64,000 nucleotides of DNA from NCBI GenBank assembly GCA_003290165.1, contig QNQO01000544.1:558001-622000 (forward strand), given 5' to 3'. The notes under the pieces were generated by a model. That model was not told the origin of the DNA and did no database searches. It saw nothing but the letters and a program-made list of their open reading frames with translations. Origin of the DNA: Berberis thunbergii. Its lineage: Eukaryota; Streptophyta; Magnoliopsida; Ranunculales; Berberidaceae. Made by a program: the position numbers and the translations under genes. Below, piece after piece: positions 1 through 10,438 of this stretch (its first letter is position 1; each line of letters begins with the position of its first letter).

Positions 1-125
1 ATCCTGATCTCATCCCATTCTAAATTGGATAGGATGAGATCGGAATGAGTTTGATCAATCCAAAATAAAATTCAAAAAAATTGAAACAGAATAGATCGAG
101 ATCGGGGGACGAGATGCCCACCCCT
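1..125. mobile_element. End of a hAT-like DNA transposon, cut by the window edge
   Basis: The stretch is rich in alternating GATCTC and GATCGAGATC motifs and ends at CCACCCCTA. Read from the other strand it opens TAGGGGTGGGCATCTCG, which resembles termini common among plant hAT-type non-autonomous elements. Only one end is inside the window, so neither the target duplication nor the length can be checked. Confidence 0.45.
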
Positions 126-427
126 AATATTGGGTATGTCCCGAAGGACACTACAAAATGGATTGTAGTGATGATGTCAACCATTAATAATGACAACCAA
201 GAAAAGAGTTCTAGTGGTTGAGATGGATAAAATTTCCACAATCAATTATGACATCCACTCTTTTACATTCAATGTAATTCCTCTCAGGTCGAAGATAAAT
301 CTTTGTTAGAGGATCAAGAATCAGACTTGCGCTCTGGGGCTACGTCGTTGGCCAAAATTAGAGCAAAATCAGGGCCAAATGTTTTGATACATTCACCAAA
401 TGAACTTGCCAATGTTCATTTTTAGTA

Positions 428-923
428 CTACTGGCTACTTATAATGAAAAATTGAAGGGACGAACGGTGCGTGTCCGAAAAGAGGAAAACTGCCCGTCTG
501 AAATGTTTAGCTTTTGATTTCTCGATAATGCCCTCGCTCAAATTTTGAATTTCCCACCGTATCCCCATCATCTCCAACCCGCCTACGCCATTCCTTTTGC
601 TTACCACCAACCTCCCTTCCTCATCAACAACTATTGCGGATCCCGATCCCCGCCATTTCTCTCACTCTCTCTGAATTCACCACCATTAATAGAAAGAGAA
701 ATAAAGAGGGACAAAAAGAGAAAGAGAAAGAGAAGAAGGGAGGCAACAATCCTAAATTTAATATCGTGCCAAATCTAGTAAAAGGACTGAAACTATGGGC
801 TTTTAACTCCCTTTCGGCTCGATTATTTGTGTGGAAAAACAAAAATGAAACTAAATGCACTATATTATTTTGTTAGCCAAATTACCCAAAAATTTAATTT
901 ATACTTAATAACTTTTAAGTAAA
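428..923. mobile_element. 496-bp insertion with 9-bp target duplication, Mutator-like
   Basis: The paralogous segment near 21150 runs straight through TTCATTTTTAGTAATG. Here that site is opened, and the 9-mer TTTTTAGTA stands on both sides (419-427 and 924-932). A 9-bp duplication is typical of Mutator-like elements. Terminal inverted repeats are weak at best. The interior carries a purine-rich run near 690-745 and no recognisable protein. Confidence 0.6.
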
Positions 924-1034
924 TTTTTAGTAATGATTGTTTGATTAGATTGTGCATCCACATTTTGTTGAAAAATCATCGGAGAAAATGATTTTTCCCA
1001 AAAGTGTATACTACAAATTAACATTAGAGACCTC

Positions 1035-1985
1035 GCCAGGGATTGCGGATCCCCGAATCCGCTCCAATTAACTTTTTTTTTTTTTTTTTAAATCTCATAT
1101 TTGCTCCGCATGGATTAATGGATATTCGCCCCGCCCCGATTAGTTCACTGCGAGTTAAACGGTTAGCGGATATCCAACCCGTTTCGCCCACTCACCCTTG
1201 TTGTGTTTTTTGCCCAAACCGATTCTCAGATCTCAGTGAAGAAGAAGATCTGAGAACAACACAACAACAAAAAGATCAATTATGATTCAGATCTCAATGA
1301 AGAAAGGATCTAACGACAACAACAACAACTACAAGATCGATTAACAGAAATACAAGGCGAGATAGGGAGGTTGATTAGCAGAAGAATAAGGCGATTAGCA
1401 GAACATGAACATCTGAGTCGTTCAGGGTAGGGTTGTTGATGGGGAGGTGATTATTCTTGAAAGGTTCTCTCCATTCGCCATCTACATGGTTAACAGAAAA
1501 ACAAGGCGAGAATGAGAGATTGGTAGAGTTGGAGGTGAATGGTGAAGTGATTGATTTTATCTATTTTGATTTGGGGATTTTGGATGGGATCCGTGGAGCC
1601 TCTATTGAACATAATCATCTTTGTCTTCACTGAACTTGTGGTGGTAAGAGAACCTCCGGTGGTGGTGCTATAGTGGTGGAAGTGGTGAGAGTCTTGGATT
1701 TTGCTTGAACAACAGGTGTTGGTGGAGTTAATGGAGAGGAGAGGCATCCATAGAGAAGATATGCGTGGAGACGAGTGGAGAGTGGGTTAGGTCTTTATTT
1801 TTTGTAAGGGTATTTTAGTAAATTATCTATACAAATGGATATCCGTGGGATGGATATGGCCAAATTCGTATCTACTCCGAATCTTTGACGGATGCCATTT
1901 GGATCTCCGAAATCTGTTTATGCACATCTAAATCCGCCTCATCAGGGGGGAATATCCGTGAAAATCTGCCCAACTGCCAACCCTA
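1035..1985. mobile_element. hAT-like non-autonomous element
   Basis: The segment is missing from the paralogous copy near 21260-21340. Its right end, read in reverse, begins TAGGGTTGGCAGTTGGGC and is followed by GGATAT motifs. The left end holds AGGGATTGCGGATCC and similar CCGGATATCC-type motifs. The element at 13292-14902 shares this end architecture. An A-rich CAACAACAAC stretch lies near 1255-1345. No transposase is present and no clean target duplication was found. Confidence 0.5.
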
Positions 1986-2069
1986 AACACACCCATGGTT
2001 TTGTGAACCATTTGGAGGCAAAAAGCAAAAAGCATCTAAGCATGTGATGTGCAGCTGTGATGATAATTT

Positions 2070-2795
2070 AAACGCATCATCTGGACTATTATAACGAAAG
2101 AAAACCTTGATAAACAATGTTATGTCTTCAATTCTAACTTTTGGACTTATCATTTCACACTCCCAACTTCTTATTATTTACATTTAAAAACAATTCATTT
2201 TAAACATTGATTAATTATACTTAAACTCTAACATAACCTATTTAAAACCCCAAATTATATATAAACTATAAATAAGTCCTTACATCTAACTTTTGGATTT
2301 TTCATTTTGCCTTCCACATTTCATACATTTTACAATAAAAAGCAATCCCTTTCAAACTTTGATTATACCTAACCCCTTAACATAATTTATTTAAAACCCT
2401 CAATTATCTATAAATCATAAATATGCTTTTATATCTAACTTTTGGATTTCCAATTTTGCCCTCCACATTTCATACTCTTTACAATCAAGACCAACATTTC
2501 TCAAACATTGATTAATTATACCCGAACATAATTTATTGGAAGCCCCCTATTTATCTGTAAACAATAAATATGTCCTAACAATAGTGAGAGTGTAATCCTT
2601 GGTTACAATATTTTACTTCATAGTATTCTTTAACCTTTTAATTAATTAAGTTTAAAGTATAAATAATTTGTATAATTATTTTGCGTAGAAATCTTCAGTC
2701 AAATCTCCAAAAGTTATAATTTTTACTTACTATTAAATTTTAAAATAAAAAAATATTGAATATGCGTGCACGTAAAAACACGTCCTCACCTGGTC
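2070..2795. mobile_element. Insertion containing three tandem ~150-bp repeats
   Basis: The block is absent from the paralogous segment near 21430. It holds about three direct repeats, starting near 2136, 2288 and 2437 (spacing 152 and 149 bp), each opening with AACTTTTGGA and carrying TTGATTA and CATAATTTATT motifs. The last unit fades near 2582. The element type is not recognised, and the ends are placed only by comparison with the other copy. Confidence 0.5.
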
Positions 2796-2822
2796 ATTAT
2801 AATATATTTACCTAATCTCATT

Positions 2823-3452
2823 GGCCCCCACTTTTGATACCACCACTTCTGCTGAAGCACGCCACTACCCTTTTTTAATGTGCTGAAGCACATCACTAAT
2901 ATAAATAATTTTCTTACCCCATTGTTTCATCTTCTTCTCCACATTTTCTTATCTTTTTACAGCAACTAACGAAACAACACCACCCCGCCACCGCCTTCTT
3001 ATTATTCTTTCTTTCTTTATTTCTCTTATCTTCTCTCTTCTCCATCGTGCCGACTACACCATCTCACCCCCACCTCCTTTTCTTCCTTACTTCTTCTCTT
3101 ATTTTTTTCTCCAACACCCTCAAGCAGATTCCTGTGAATAGGGAACCCCTATTAGCATATACATTTGCGCATGGGGGTTCTCCACTCGCAGAAATCTGCT
3201 CGAGGGTGTTGGAGAAAAAACAGAGGAGAAGAATAGGAAGAACAAAGAGAACAAAAAGAGATGAGAATAAGAAGAAGAAGATAGGATAATGAAAGAAGAG
3301 GTGTGGTTGGCTAGCGGGGCAGTGCGATGGTGGTGGTGTTCCCTAGGTGGATAAGAAAGGTGGTGGTGTATTTTTTTTGTTTATATTGGTAATGTCCTTC
3401 TGTAAGTGATGGCGCGCTTAAGAAAGGAGGGGTGATGTAAATAATGGGAGCC
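2823..3452. mobile_element. Mutator-like foldback element with 9-bp target duplication
   Basis: The 9-mer AATCTCATT flanks the element at 2814-2822 and 3453-3461. The ends form a diverged inverted repeat (GGCCCCCAC at the left, GGCTCCCAT read from the right). The middle is a nearly perfect palindrome around 3108-3225, with CCAACACCCTC on one arm and GAGGGTGTTGG on the other. The paralogous locus lacks the element. Open frames inside it are low-complexity arms rather than a gene. Confidence 0.75.
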
Positions 3453-3617
3453 AATCTCATTATATGTAAGGGCACCTCAACAAAATGTAGTGGTGGTGGC
3501 CCATCCCATTTTCTTACCTTAACGCGCTTTCTTCAGATTCAGGGGGGCTCATGTGCATCAATTTCAGCCGTTAGATTGTTTAACGGTTCTCCTCTCTCTC
3601 TATTTCTCTCCATTAAA

Positions 3618-3620
<3 letters not shown>

Positions 3621-3650
<30 letters not shown>
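3621..3650 (+). repeat. (CT)n microsatellite
   Basis: About fifteen uninterrupted CT dinucleotides lie in the left arm of the foldback element, with shorter CTCTCT tracts on either side. Confidence 0.95.
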
Positions 3651-3653
<3 letters not shown>

Positions 3654-3822
3654 CTCTCTCCATTAAATTAAACATTAAATCACTCTCTCTCTCCACACAT
3701 TAAATTACAAATTAAAACACACATCATTTATCTCTCACTATCTCCACTAAATTATTACAAATTAAATCACACATCACTTATCTCTTTCTCTCCACTAAAT
3801 TATTACAAATTAAACCACATTT

Positions 3823-4164
3823 TAGGGCTGAACAAAAAATCGACTAAACCGACCGAACCGATCAAAATTGGTTCGGTTTAAATTCGGTTCGAATCGATTT
3901 CGATTTAAAAAAATTCAAAACCGAAGTGGTCGGTTCGGTTTTCGGTTCCTATGTGATTTTAACCGACCGAATATATATAATAAATAATATATATTTATAT
4001 ATAAATAATATAATATGTTTAAAATAGTCGGTCGGTTCGGTTTTATTTCGATTTTGGTTCGATTTTAGTCGGTTCGGTTACGGTTTGCATAAATTACAAT
4101 CGATTCGATTTTGTTAATGGTCGGTTTGGTTTCGATTTGAAAATTTTAATCGGTTTTAGCCCTA
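3823..4164. mobile_element. Short hAT-type MITE nested in the foldback arm
   Basis: The ends are TAGGGCTGAACAAAAAATCG and, in reverse, TAGGGCTAAAACCGATT. The interior is built of CGGTTCGGTT-type repeats. It is flanked by CCACATTT (3815-3822) and CCACATTG (4165-4172), an 8-bp duplication with one change. The opposite foldback arm near 5000-5030 retains the uninterrupted site, which confirms that this is an insertion. Confidence 0.75.
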
Positions 4165-5267
4165 CCACATTGTCACTTATTTTTTCACCAAAATCTACAC
4201 ACTTCAACACGCATCTCGAGAAAAATTAAATGGTCCAAATTTAATAGAACATGCATCTCTAAGTAAATCTAACGGTCCCAATAATATTACACTAATTTCA
4301 AAAAAATATAATGAGCCAAATTTAATGGATTACACATATCAAGGTAAATCTAACGGCTCAAATTTAATAGTACAAACATCTCGGTCCAAATTTAATAGTA
4401 CATACATGTAAAATTTAATTATGCACTCATCTCGATAACAATATATGATTCGGTACGTACCTCGAGAAAATCTAACAGTTCTGCACATATCTCGAGAAAA
4501 TATAGATGGTTCAACACTCGTATCGAGAAAAAATAAATGATCCAAATTTAATAGAACACACATCTCTAGGTAAATCTAATGGTCCAAATTTAATATTACA
4601 CTCATCTCGAAAAAAAATCTAACAGTCCAAATTTAATAATTCACACATCTAGCAACAATTTGATCTTTCACCAAAATCTAATGGTTATATTTACTTAGGG
4701 ATATGTGCGGAACTGCTGAATTTTCTTGAGGTACGTGAATCATATATTTTTATCGAGATGAGTGTATAATTAAATTTGACATGTATGTACTATTAAATTT
4801 GGAACGAGATATTTGTATTATTAAATTTGAGCCGTTAGATTTACCTTGAAATGTGTATTCCATTCAATTTGGTCCATTGTATTTTTCTCGAGATTAATGT
4901 AATATTAAATTTGGACTGTTAAATTTACTTAGAGATGTGCGTTATATTAAATTTGGACCATTTAATTTTTCTCGAAATGTGTATTGAATTGTGTAGATTT
5001 TGGTGAAAAAAAATAAGTGAAAATGTGGTTTAATTTGTAATAATTTAGTGGAGAGAGAGATAAGTGATGTGTGCTTTAATTTAATTTAATATATAATTTA
5101 ATGCTTGAAGAGAGAGAAGAAAAAAAAACTAATTTAATAAAGAAAGAGAGAAAGGAGAACCGTTAGAGCAATCCAATGACCGAAATTGATGCACATGAGG
5201 ATCCATTGCATAGTGCACATGAACCCCCTCTCAATCCTTTAACAACCCCACACCAAAACCAAGCACC

Positions 5268-5313
5268 AAAAAGAAAAAGAAAAAGAAAAAGAAAAAGAAA
5301 AAGAAAAAGAAAG
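5268..5313 (+). repeat. (GAAAAA)n microsatellite
   Basis: About seven tandem copies of a six-base AAAAAG-type unit lie at the point where the paralog near 21575 has a plain A run. Confidence 0.9.
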
Positions 5314-5476
5314 ATGATAAACGAACATCCATCAAATCTTCAAAATCATGAAAAGCAATTACATTATTTCTAGCCTTCCAGGTGAAGAAAAACCACACAC
5401 TATTACATACATTAAAAACCAGAGAGTATTACATATATATATATATTAGCATGACAGACATAAATAAATTTTCCTA

Positions 5477-6396
5477 TCAATCACTACCTCCTGTAAAATC
5501 TTCAATATCACCACTGTCGAACGGTTCATCTTCATACAACACCGCACCCTCAGATCTAAATGTCTTTATTCTAGAGGCAACATTCAGTATCTCTTCATCA
5601 TCTTCCCAAAATCCAATACAGTCTCTTACATCCAGGTATTGAAGTTGCTTGCAACCATCCAACAGTTTCAACAAGTTTTCTCGGTCCAAGTGGGATCCTC
5701 TCATAATCAAATACTTAATATTTGGAAGTAAGCCAACAATACCCATTACTTCTTCATAGCCAATATGACCGGTAACACCTAGACAAACCAAGTTGTTACA
5801 GTTAACACTGATTTCACTGAGGGTTTCCTTGAAACAACTGCCATCACTTCCAAACCAGTTGCCAGCACTTCCAAAGTGCAAAATCTCCAAATCCTTCCAT
5901 TTTCCAATTATTTCTGAGAAATGTTTTCTGTGACGATAATCTAGTTGTTGTATACTAAGGAATTTCAATATCGGGCACCTGCAAATTAATGAATTCAGCA
6001 GTCAAGGATAACTGAAATGCATTCAACCACACAATATATATAATTTGGTGCACACATGTATTTTACGTACCTTTCTGAGATGTAATCTAAGTCCTCTATC
6101 GAAGTGCAACTTGGAAGCACAACCTTGACTGCAGCACCACAACTACGATCAACTCCATATTTTATTATTTCAGTCATAGATATTCTTTTGTCGTGCATCC
6201 AAATAATCTCTTCATCAAAGTCGCAAAGCTCAACTTCAAGCTTCCTGAAATCAAGAATCTTCCAACAATTTGGAACCAAACTTGCTCTATACCATGACAT
6301 GCAAACTGAAGGCACTTCAAATATCAAAGATGTTAGGCCTATTTTCTCAAACACTTTAACCAAGCAATCTGTTTCTAAATCCTCCCATTTTGACAT
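5477..6396 (-). CDS. F-box/LRR-repeat protein, two exons
   Basis: The coding parts are exon 1 at 6071-6396 and exon 2 at 5477-5978, joined across a 92-base intron with a GT donor (AAAG/GTACGT) and a TTTGCAG acceptor; together they give 275 residues. The N-terminus (WEDLETDCLVKVFEKIG, then VCMSWYRAS) is a typical plant F-box, which would bind SKP1 in an SCF ubiquitin ligase. Exon 2 shows leucine-rich repeat spacing (LSIQQLDY, LEILHFGSAGNW, NNLVCLGVTG, LQYLDVRDCIGFW), the part expected to bind substrate. It resembles the Arabidopsis At3g48880-type family, judged by eye. The start was chosen because it opens the F-box directly; the longer upstream frame runs into purine-rich repeat. The acidic C-terminus ends in GGSD. 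The frame is unbroken and looks functional. The substrate is unknown. Confidence 0.85.
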
Positions 6397-6440
6397 CCTT
6401 AAATTTGAAGTAGAGTATGTTTTCTGATTGCATGTATTGT

Positions 6441-6451
6441 GTATATTTAGA
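6441..6451 (-). promoter_or_regulatory. Possible TATA box of the F-box gene
   Basis: On the minus strand CTAAATATAC lies about 45 bases upstream of the start codon, directly after a CT-rich tract (6452-6468). This is usual plant core-promoter composition, but it would give a very short leader. A transcription start further upstream is possible. Confidence 0.35.
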
Positions 6452-7144
6452 GAGGGAGAGAGAGCGGGGGGGTGAAGATGTTTAGTTAAAAAAGAGGAGA
6501 TGGTCATCAGATTCCCTTTTCTTTTTCCAACCTCACCTTTTCCTTTTTCTTTTTCCTTTTTCCTTTTCCCTTTTGTCTTTTTCCTTGGAGAAACCCTAAA
6601 ACAACCCCGAAGCAACCAAACTTATAAACCCTAAAAAAATTCCATTGACATGAAACCCAACCTAACACAAGTTGACTCATCTTAGGGGGGTGTATTGTAT
6701 CTGGATTTTGTGGGCAATTTAATAAATTCCATGGATTCTGAAAATTCAAGTGTATTCAATTTGGATTTTAAAAAATCCACAAAAGTCTAGGAGTATTCAA
6801 TCAGGATTTTAAAAAGTCTTTCTGAAATCCACAAAGTCTAGGGGTATTCAATATGGATTTCAGAAAGTCCACAAAAGTTTTAGGGTATTTAAAATATCAT
6901 TCATATTTATGGATTTGGAAAATCATGGATTCTCATGGACTTTGTAGTGTTAGGTATAAATAACAAAGTTCAATAGTTTTCCAGCCTCCATATCAAAGAT
7001 TTCAACGTGAAAAAAAGTTTCCTAAAGTTCTTCCTTGTGCCAGCCGCGAAGAGAAAATCGACGGATCTTGCAAAGCGTATTTGATGAAGATACTAATTTT
7101 GTTATGACTGACAGCAACGCCATCATTAATTGACATTTTTCCTC

Positions 7145-7700
7145 AATAGAGAAGCCCTCTTTTTTCGATAAACAAGACAGTATATTTCATTAGAAAGCCC
7201 TAAAAGAGTGAGAAACTCTTTCAATGACAGAGGAAAGGAGGATTACAATGTGAGGTTCACTACAAAGAGGCAATGCAGCTGCATACACAAGAAGAAAAGT
7301 TACAATTTTGTAATGCCGCAAGAAAGACTCCAATACCAAAGGATGATTTTGATTTCTCTACTAAGCACGATTGGATGTGGGTGTTCTTGACTGTTTCTGT
7401 CATTCCACAACATTCAAAGAGCTGATATTGACACTCTCTCCCAAAACCAATGGACTATGGTGCAAGGAGTAGCTTGATTCCAGTTGTTAATCCAATCTAT
7501 CAATGCATTAGAGGGAGGAACATTTGCTCCGTACTTGTGAAGCAACCTGTCTCAGATATCTTTAGCAAAAGAAAATTGAAATAATGAGTGATTGATGGCT
7601 TTTTCCTGCTGGTTGAATAGCTTACAAATGTTGTCTTTGTGGTTAGGTTATCTGTGTTAGGATCTTTTGCTTCATAATGAACCACACTATGAAGTTACCC
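7145..7700 (-). pseudogene. LINE reverse-transcriptase C-terminal remnant (zf-RVT region)
   Basis: On the minus strand, ignoring a few stops and shifts, the translation contains FAKDI, DRLLHKYGANVPPSNALI, DWINNWNQATPCTIVHWFW, LWNDRNSQEHPH and IILWYWS in order. This is the tail typical of plant LINE proteins after the zf-RVT motif. No upstream RT domain is present. It is foreign to the Harbinger element and was either captured by it or inserted into it. The smaller relative at 37346 lacks it. Confidence 0.55.
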
Positions 7701-8339
7701 CTTGGTGAAGCTGCTACTATGGCACGACTCTTTCAACAACTAAATTGTGTATCTCTCATCTGTTGTGAGAGTAGATTTCATGAACTCATGAAAAAAAATT
7801 CTATATCCAAAGAAAGGGGCCTACACACTAAAATTTTCCTTAGATGTTCTTAAATGCTTTACAGACTTTTTGTTTGAGGTGCATTTTCAATCAAATTTGT
7901 TACATCAGAGAAGGAAATGTGTATTTCCTTGTAATAGTTTCAAATATAACAAATTTCACCAATATTTACCACAAAAGCCAATGTGTTAAATTATCTCTTT
8001 ACTCGAAACATGTTACGTCAAAGTTTGAATTATGTTTCTGTTTTTTCCTCTCTCTGAAGTTGTTCCAAGAAAGTTTTGCCAGAGTTTTCAACAATATTTT
8101 CCATTTAGAGCTCTTTACCTGCATTTCTATCTTTGCTTTAGGACCTATAACATTTTATTTTGTTTATTTGTCAGCTGGATGATTTCTTTTACTAAATAGT
8201 AGCAAATATGAAGACTGAAATGACCTAAAAAGCAACAAATGAAACAAATGAGCCAGCCAAAAGTAAAAACAGTTATAGACATTGCTTTACAAAAGCAATA
8301 AATCAACATCCGTCAAACCATTCCACAATTCAATCTGGG

Positions 8340-8617
8340 GTTTTGGTATGTGCAAAATTGCATAATTTTCTTCGACAAGAATGTCGTTCAGATGAATTTC
8401 CTCCTGAACCAGAAAATGATCCGGTAGAGAATGATGAAGATAATTTTGAATAGGATGATATTCAAACCCAAGAGCAGTAAAGAGAAAATGCTAATCAATG
8501 GAGAATGAGTATTGCTAATCAAATGTGGGCAGCAGCTCAAGCAAACGTCAACGTTGCTAACAATGATAATGAAGAAAGTGACCATGATCATTTTGATCAT
8601 GAAGGAGAAGAATGATC
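8340..8617 (+). pseudogene. Harbinger (HARBI1-like) transposase, C-terminal remnant
   Basis: The translation reads VCAKLHNFLRQECRSDEF, then PPEPENDPVEND, and ends with NQWRMSIANQMWAAAQ and an acidic tail. LHNFLR and the closing W-R-x-x-I-A-x-x-M-W pattern are hallmarks of plant PIF/Harbinger DDE transposase tails. Two in-frame stops (near 8450 and 8498) and the loss of everything upstream, including the catalytic acids, make it inactive. Confidence 0.7.
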
Positions 8618-9216
8618 ATAATACAATTTTATGGACGTTTACTTCTTATTTTAAAGATGTTAATTCACGACCTTTTCTTTTTTTAGTTTTTTTTAGCACA
8701 TGTATCTCTCACTTTTGTTAATTATATGCGGACGTTTTTTTGTTTCATTACTATTTACCAACTTCTTTTTTTATCTTGAATTAGAAATCTGCAAAAGTCG
8801 TTCATACAAAGTCCGTGGATTTTCATAAATCTCTAGAAAGTCTGTAGCAAAAGTCTATGGATTTAAGAAATCAGCAGAAGTCCGTGGACAATTTAAAGAA
8901 TCTGTGGACAATTTAAGAGTCCGTGGACTTTTCAAATTATTTATCAATTCCATAAGAATTCATATACAATACACTCCCCTGAATACACTTGGATTTTCAG
9001 AATCCATGGAATTTATTAAATTGCCTACAAAATCCAGATACAATACACCCCCCTTAGTTAATCCCTTCATTAATATATGTTAAACATCTTTTCATTCTTC
9101 CATTTAAAGCTAAAAAAAAATCCATAATGAAGGTGCATTTCTAACCATATAGTTAAAGCATTTGCAATTATTTTTGCCGAAAAACTTAATTATCGATGGA
9201 AAACCTAATTTCACAT

Positions 9217-10343
9217 TGAAAAATAATTTTGAAGGCATATTTTCAATAAAATAGACCACTTAGGTATCATAGTTGAAGTAATGACCAATTAGTACCTATT
9301 TTCACAAATTTATAACTAATAAAGCCTAATTTTTTAACCTTGGTTAACAAACAAAGTAAGGAGACAATCTTACCCATCCTAATATCAAAAACCCATAATG
9401 TAAATCTCAAGATATCATCTAATATGCAACTAAATAAACTTTCAATACAAAAATTGAAGAATATCAATAGTGTGAATGATTGTCTTCTTCCCCAAATCCT
9501 ACCTCTCTACCCAAACTAATCACGTCATTCCTCCACAATTCAATATCATCAACTCCAAAGACCTTACTTTGGCAATTTTTTAATTGTTAACCCACAACGA
9601 ATTGTTTGATATTTTACATCTAATTAGTTTGGGTTGTTTCTCCAAGTGAGTCCTCTTCTAATATTCAATCATTATTATTGTGGCAAATTCTTTGATATAT
9701 ACAGTGTGAAGGAAAACATCTATATCTCTAGACTCTAGTATCCCAACATCTTGAAGTGGAAATTTGGTGGCCGAAATTTATAGATCAAAGAAAGACTTTT
9801 GTCACAGAGTGTTGATAGGTATAGCCAAGTGATATTGGGATGTTATGGGTAATGAAACGAAGTGAAGCTGCTAGACATTAGAGGTAAGTGGTAACCATGA
9901 GAAGTGAGAACTAAAGTTCTTAGAGATAAGAAAAGCCACACTGAACAAAAGCTTGTATGGATGGGGGGTTGGGGGTGACCAATGTTGCCTTCAATTGCTT
10001 AGCTATTTTACTGATATGGACTAGATTGCAAAAGAATCTCATGATTATTTTGGGCACGAGAGAAAAGGGGTGGGGAAGAAGACAATCGTTCTCATTGATG
10101 TTCCTCGATTTTTGTATTGAAAGTTTATTTAGATCATAATAGATGATACCTCGAGATTCACATTATAACTTTTGAGATTAGGAAGGGTAAGATTGTATCA
10201 TTATTTTGTTTGTTAACCAAGGTTAAGAAATTAGGCTTTATTGGTCATAAATTTGTAAAAATAAGTATTAATTAGCCATTACTTCAACTATGATACCTAA
10301 GTAGTCTATTTTGTTGAAAAGTAGACCTTCAAGTCATTTTCTG
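9217..10343. mobile_element. Non-autonomous Mutator-like element with ~270-bp inverted ends
   Basis: The 1127-bp element has long diverged terminal inverted repeats: 9217-9490 matches the reverse complement of 10070-10343 (shared TACTTAGGTATCATAGTTGA-type and CTTGGTTAACAAAC stretches). It is flanked by a perfect 9-bp duplication, ATTTCACAT, at 9208-9216 and 10344-10352, and sits inside repeat R1. No transposase is seen. Confidence 0.85.
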
Positions 10344-10438
10344 ATTTCACATCCATGATTAAAAGTGATTATTGATCACTAAAGTTGGATAAAAGTGTAA
10401 AAAGTGCCACATGTGAGTTTAAAAAGGTCTAATCACAT

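Larger units (their letters stand above)
3547..5235. mobile_element. Large foldback element
   Basis: The outer arms are inverted copies: the left begins GGGGGCTCATGTGCATCAAT, and the right read backwards begins GGGGGTTCATGTGCA and continues with the same GCATCAATTTC motif. The arms continue inward through AAATTTAATAGTAC and CTCGAGAAAATCTAAC units to a turn near 4640-4700. The paralog near 21560 lacks it. No clear target duplication was found. The left arm carries a later hAT-like insertion at 3823-4164. Confidence 0.65.
126..5345. repeat. Duplicated host segment, interrupted copy (P1)
   Basis: Blocks at about 180-427, 924-1034, 1985-2070, 2795-2822, 3453-3546 and 5236-5345 match, in the same order and orientation, a nearly continuous stretch at 20919-21612. 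The material between the blocks is absent from the other copy and behaves as inserted DNA. The segment lies just downstream of the F-box gene. No protein-coding sequence is recognisable in the shared blocks. Confidence 0.75.
6685..9053 (+). mobile_element. Harbinger/PIF-type element, TTA target duplication
   Basis: The 2369-bp element has inverted ends opening GGGGGGTGTATTGTATCTGG, followed by TTTGTGGGCAATTTAATAAA-type sequence. TTA is duplicated at 6682-6684 and 9054-9056. R1 paralogs show the empty site. Inner subterminal units (AAAGTCCACAAAAGT-like) repeat several times. It carries the tail of a Harbinger transposase (8340-8617) and a LINE fragment (7145-7700) and cannot move on its own. 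A relative sits at 37346-39098. Confidence 0.85.
6500..10438 (-). repeat. Low-copy repeat R1, copy 4, split by two transposons
   Basis: Pieces at 6500-6684, 9054-9216 and 10344-10438 join into one sequence matching, in reverse orientation, the repeats at 49448, 54889 and 58471. Shared marks include AAGATGAGTCAACTTGTGTT, AAAATAATTGC and CTTTTAATCATGGATG. The intact paralogs show the pre-insertion sites of the Harbinger and Mutator-like elements. The 5' limit is where the family A LTR element inserted. No protein is recognised in R1. Confidence 0.75.

Noticed and set aside
5176..5373. 65-codon frame with a lysine/arginine run
   Set aside because: The run is a GAAAAA microsatellite and the frame crosses a transposon end.
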